The notes under the pieces are model-generated. The model had not been told where the DNA came from. It made no database searches and saw nothing but the letters and a program-made list of their open reading frames with translations. Below, one piece after another: positions 5,971-7,642 of a stretch of DNA of 7,642 bases (positions are counted from its first letter, which is position 1; each line of letters starts with the position of its first letter). Both the position numbers and the translations under genes were made by a program. The DNA comes from Thermoplasmata archaeon. Lineage in GTDB: Archaea > Thermoplasmatota > E2 > DHVEG-1. The DNA lies in contig DAOWHD010000026.1 of the NCBI GenBank assembly GCA_030641605.1, positions 1 to 7,642 on the forward strand, written 5' to 3'.

Positions 5971-6049
5971 GATATCTGCAGAGGAAATACCAATACTCAT
6001 GTTGCTATTACGTAAGATTCAATGTTATTTCTACTACTTTGTCAATCAT
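5971..6049 (-). pseudogene. Decayed second copy of a Sir2 N-terminus
   Basis: Starting at ATG 6049 the minus strand reads MIDKVVEI, against MIDKAVEI in the ORF at 4403, then decays into stops (first TAA at 6008). In the first 25 bases 22 match. At almost the same downstream distance (34 versus 36 bases after the shared ATA) both copies share GGTATTTC, which encodes the G-I-S of the sirtuin NAD loop; here it reads GISSADI against GISVESGI. The rest of the gene is missing, and MmgE/PrpD begins about 80 bases on. The similarity is short, so identification rests on position, orientation and the paired matches. Confidence 0.5.
6025..6049 (-). repeat. Direct repeat, copy B (Sir2 5' end)
   Basis: Partner of the repeat at 4379-4403: 22 of 25 bases identical, same orientation, about 1.65 kb away on the far side of the MmgE/PrpD gene. 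Confidence 0.55.
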
Positions 6050-6236
6050 TTAGATGAATACTCTTTTAATTCTCAGAATTTCAAACATTATAGATAAAAT
6101 TTGTAATACTTTCACTGTTTCAAAGGCATCTCCCGTCGCATCTTAAGCATTTCCCACTTCTTTTGCATCACCGACCGTATAAACTGGTATCTTGTTTTTT
6201 TAATTTTCTCTCTAGAGGGGCATAATCAGAGGGCAA
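6050..6236 (-). pseudogene. Decayed C-terminus of an FAD/NADH-dependent oxidoreductase
   Basis: On the minus strand, bases 6230-6194 read SDYAPLERKLKK in one frame. After a shift within an A-rich run, the adjoining frame reads KIPVYTVGDAKEVGNA, a TAA at 6145, then DATGDAFETVKVLQ, and stops at 6050-6052. The pattern 'L-x-x-x-L-K ... I-P-V-Y-x-x-GDAKE-x-x-x-A-x-DA-x-x-(D/E)-(A/G)-F' is the C-terminal FAD-binding block of NADH:flavin oxidoreductases and related pyridine-nucleotide-disulphide enzymes. One frameshift and one in-frame stop, with everything upstream missing, mark it as debris. It ends directly before the decayed Sir2 start in the same frame, so the two may once have been adjacent genes. 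Family identification is from motif memory. Confidence 0.5.
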
Positions 6237-6338
6237 AATGAGAAAGCTTAAAAGTCCCTTTGTATATCCTGAAATCTGGAATCCTATCTTTGGAAAATGT
6301 GATGCAAAAGACAGTTTAATTTTGAATCTTGATGTGCT

Positions 6339-7277
6339 ATGAAAGAAGAATTGAAAAGGATATTGCAGAAACAGAAATATGCTGTAGTTGGGGATCATTC
6401 AGCAGTGAAGCTCTGTCATTGGATGAAACAAAGTCTTCTACGCGGCGAAGTATGTTATAAACAAACTTTTTATGGGATAGAATCACATCGTTGCCTGCAG
6501 ATGACGCCATCAGTAAATCAGTGTACGCATATGTGTCTTTTTTGTTGGAGATATCAAGGGTTCACAGAAAAAGAGTTTAAAAAAATAGATGAACCAAAAT
6601 TTATTTTAGAAGGTGCAATTGAAGCACAAAGAAAACTCATCACTGGATTTAAGGGTAATGAAAAATGCGATCAAAAAAAATGGAGAGAAGCAAATGATCC
6701 AAACATGGTTGCATGTTCCCTTTCTGGTGAACCAACTCTTTATCCAAGGCTGAGTGAATTTTTTGAAGAGTGCCACAAGAAAAATATGACTACATTCCTT
6801 GTAACAAATGGTACAAATCCTGAGGCATTGGAAAATATGGATACACTTCCAAAGCAGCTTTATGTTTCAATTGTTGCACCAAATAAAGAACTTTATAAAA
6901 AAATCTGTTCGCCCTTGATATCAAATGGCTGGGAAAGAATCAAAAAAACATTGGAAATTCTACCATCACTTGATACAAGAACTGTGATAAGGCATACTCT
7001 TATACAGGGAATGAATATGGATGAAAAATTTATTCCACAGTATGCAAAGTTAGATCGTATTGCATCTCCCATGTTCATTGAGCCAAAAGGCTATATGTAT
7101 GTAGGCAATTCGAGGAAAAGGATGCAAATGTCTAATATGCCAACACATGATAGTGTTAGAGAGTTTGGTTTGAATCTATCTAAAAAGATGGGATATGATT
7201 CATCCATGGAAAAGGAAGCTTCAAGAGTTGTACTTTTAACCAGAGATAAAAAACCAAAAAGATTTGATGAAACATAG
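6339..7277 (+). CDS. taw1: tRNA-Phe 4-demethylwyosine synthase (Taw1/TYW1), radical SAM
   Basis: A 312-residue archaeal Taw1, close in length to the Methanocaldococcus enzyme. It condenses pyruvate carbons with N1-methylguanosine at position 37 of tRNA-Phe to form the tricyclic 4-demethylwyosine. Two cluster sites are visible: C26, C39 and C52, and the radical SAM motif C62-x3-C66-x2-C69 (CTHMCLFCWR). As I recall it, this is exactly the cysteine numbering of the Pyrococcus abyssi enzyme. SGEPT (129-133) is the SAM-binding GE motif. YVSIVAPNKELYKKI and the C-terminal EPKGYMYVG-NSRKRM, NMPTH and SRVVLL blocks are also Taw1-typical. It lacks the flavodoxin domain of eukaryotic TYW1, as expected in archaea. 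No Shine-Dalgarno site is evident; a TTTAATTT about 20-25 bases upstream would fit a leaderless start. The methyltransferase and aminocarboxypropyl-transfer genes for later wyosine steps are not in view. Confidence 0.95.
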   Translation: MKEELKRILQKQKYAVVGDHSAVKLCHWMKQSLLRGEVCYKQTFYGIESHRCLQMTPSVNQCTHMCLFCWRYQGFTEKEFKKIDEPKFILEGAIEAQRKLITGFKGNEKCDQKKWREANDPNMVACSLSGEPTLYPRLSEFFEECHKKNMTTFLVTNGTNPEALENMDTLPKQLYVSIVAPNKELYKKICSPLISNGWERIKKTLEILPSLDTRTVIRHTLIQGMNMDEKFIPQYAKLDRIASPMFIEPKGYMYVGNSRKRMQMSNMPTHDSVREFGLNLSKKMGYDSSMEKEASRVVLLTRDKKPKRFDET

Positions 7278-7312
7278 GTCGGTAGAAAAGCGTTTCAGAG
7301 GCCTATGGATGA

Positions 7313-7321
7313 GGGTATAAA
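7313..7321 (+). promoter_or_regulatory. Possible TATA box for the zinc-ribbon gene
   Basis: GGTATAAAA lies in the gap after taw1, about 65-70 bases before ATG 7385. A second TATA-like GTTTATCTT at about 7344 would give an almost leaderless transcript. The gene has no Shine-Dalgarno site, which favours the nearer element. Neither is proven. Confidence 0.25.
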
Positions 7322-7384
7322 ACTTCTTAATGCTATTCAAGATGTTTATCTTTGTAAAGAAATCACAATTGCATAATAAAAATT

Positions 7385-7576
7385 ATGAAAAAAGAAGAAT
7401 ATGAATGTTTAACATGTAAACGGACAGCTACAATTGAAGAGGATGAGCAGATGTCTAAATGTTGCGGTAAGAAAATGAAAAAGATGCCTCGTGAAATTTG
7501 TCTTGAACCAACACATGCTGAGCATGCTCGTCCTATGGAACATGATGAACCGTGTGATGATTTCCATGCTGAATAA
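7385..7576 (+). CDS. Small zinc-ribbon protein with acidic Cys/His tail
   Basis: A 63-residue protein with six cysteines. Residues 7-30 form a short zinc ribbon: ECLTC (C8, C11), a 14-residue acidic loop, then CCGKKM (C26, C27). The tail has a further C39 and C57, with histidines and acids: EPTHAEHARPMEHDEPCDDF. The EHARP and DEPCDD blocks recall a family of small archaeal proteins of unknown function; this is from memory. The likely role is zinc or iron binding, perhaps protein or RNA contacts, but no activity can be assigned. The next gene, a phosphofructokinase homologue, overlaps its last 11 bases, so the two are probably translated together. The start has no clear Shine-Dalgarno site. 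Confidence 0.75.
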   Translation: MKKEEYECLTCKRTATIEEDEQMSKCCGKKMKKMPREICLEPTHAEHARPMEHDEPCDDFHAE

Positions 7577-7642
7577 AAAAATAGCAGTTTTGACAAGGGA
7601 TTGTGCGGGAGTAAATGCTACCGTTAGGTCTATAGTACGTAC
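7566..7642 (+). CDS. Phosphofructokinase (PfkA family), N-terminal 25 residues; gene runs off window
   Basis: ATG 7566 opens a frame reading MLNKKIAVLTRDCAGVNATV and then RSIVR to the window edge. KIAVLT followed by D-x-x-G-x-N-A-x-(I/V)-R-x-(I/V)-V-R is the first strand and phosphate-binding loop of PfkA-type 6-phosphofructokinases (ATP- or pyrophosphate-dependent). In the standard loop the sequence is T-S-GGD-x-P-G-M-N; here it is T-R-D-C-A-G-V-N, two residues shorter and without the paired glycines. This may mark a divergent subfamily with a different phosphoryl donor or substrate. It overlaps the zinc-ribbon gene by 11 bases in another frame, implying co-translation. Only the start is in view, so active-site residues further on cannot be checked. 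Confidence 0.65.
   Translation, partial: MLNKKIAVLTRDCAGVNATVRSIVR

Noticed and set aside
6238..6342. 34-codon plus-strand ORF ending in an ATGA overlap with taw1
   Set aside because: The overlap would suit coupling, but the peptide (MRKLKSPFVYPEIWNPIFGK and on) matches nothing I know, and a TATA-like TTTAATTT inside it suggests transcription begins at the taw1 ATG.
6168..6398. Minus-strand 76-codon ORF as an intact gene
   Set aside because: Its first half is antisense to the taw1 start and promoter. Only its end (SDYAPLERKLKK) is protein-like, and it fits better as part of the frameshifted oxidoreductase remnant.
1..7642. CRISPR array, tRNA, rRNA, toxin-antitoxin or phage genes
   Set aside because: I saw no regularly spaced repeats, no cloverleaf-like tRNA and no recognisable defence or phage motifs. 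The only mobile-element hint is the short transposase-like N-terminus.

Overview
The window looks like part of an archaeal chromosome, by eye about 35-40% GC. The evidence is an archaeal-type 4-demethylwyosine synthase (taw1) with the cysteine layout of the Pyrococcus enzyme, an archaeal-type (COG3199-like) NAD kinase, and a BRE/TATA promoter placed as for a leaderless transcript. Genes inside operons carry Shine-Dalgarno sites. I cannot place it below the domain level.

Layout. Bases 2-1395 (+) hold the end of a SAM-dependent methyltransferase gene and, two bases later, a radical SAM gene of the COG0731 type. Bases 1396-2039 have no intact long gene. They hold short coding-like pieces in shifting frames (one with four cysteines) and a small GTG-start ORF resembling the N-terminus of an archaeal transposase, followed by a purine-rich tract. 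Bases 2040-4403 (-) form a tight operon, read right to left: a truncated Sir2-like ORF fused to an unrelated-looking cysteine tail, an NAD kinase and a HisC-type aminotransferase. Bases 4516-5889 (-) hold a complete MmgE/PrpD gene of visibly higher GC. Bases 5890-6338 hold gene debris on the minus strand: the decayed C-terminus of a flavin/NADH oxidoreductase, followed in frame by a second decayed Sir2 start. Bases 6339-7642 (+) hold taw1, a small zinc-ribbon protein, and the first 25 codons of a phosphofructokinase-family gene that overlaps the zinc-ribbon gene.

How they fit. taw1 makes the tricyclic base at position 37 of tRNA-Phe. The Sir2-fragment/NAD kinase/hisC operon suggests NAD(P)-linked metabolism plus amino-acid biosynthesis, though the Sir2 part lacks the whole catalytic core. 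The most unusual structure is a pair of Sir2 5' ends in the same orientation on either side of the MmgE/PrpD gene. This points to a past duplication, insertion or rearrangement. I see no CRISPR array, tRNA, rRNA, intact insertion sequence or clear defence system, and I would not claim a wholly new system here.
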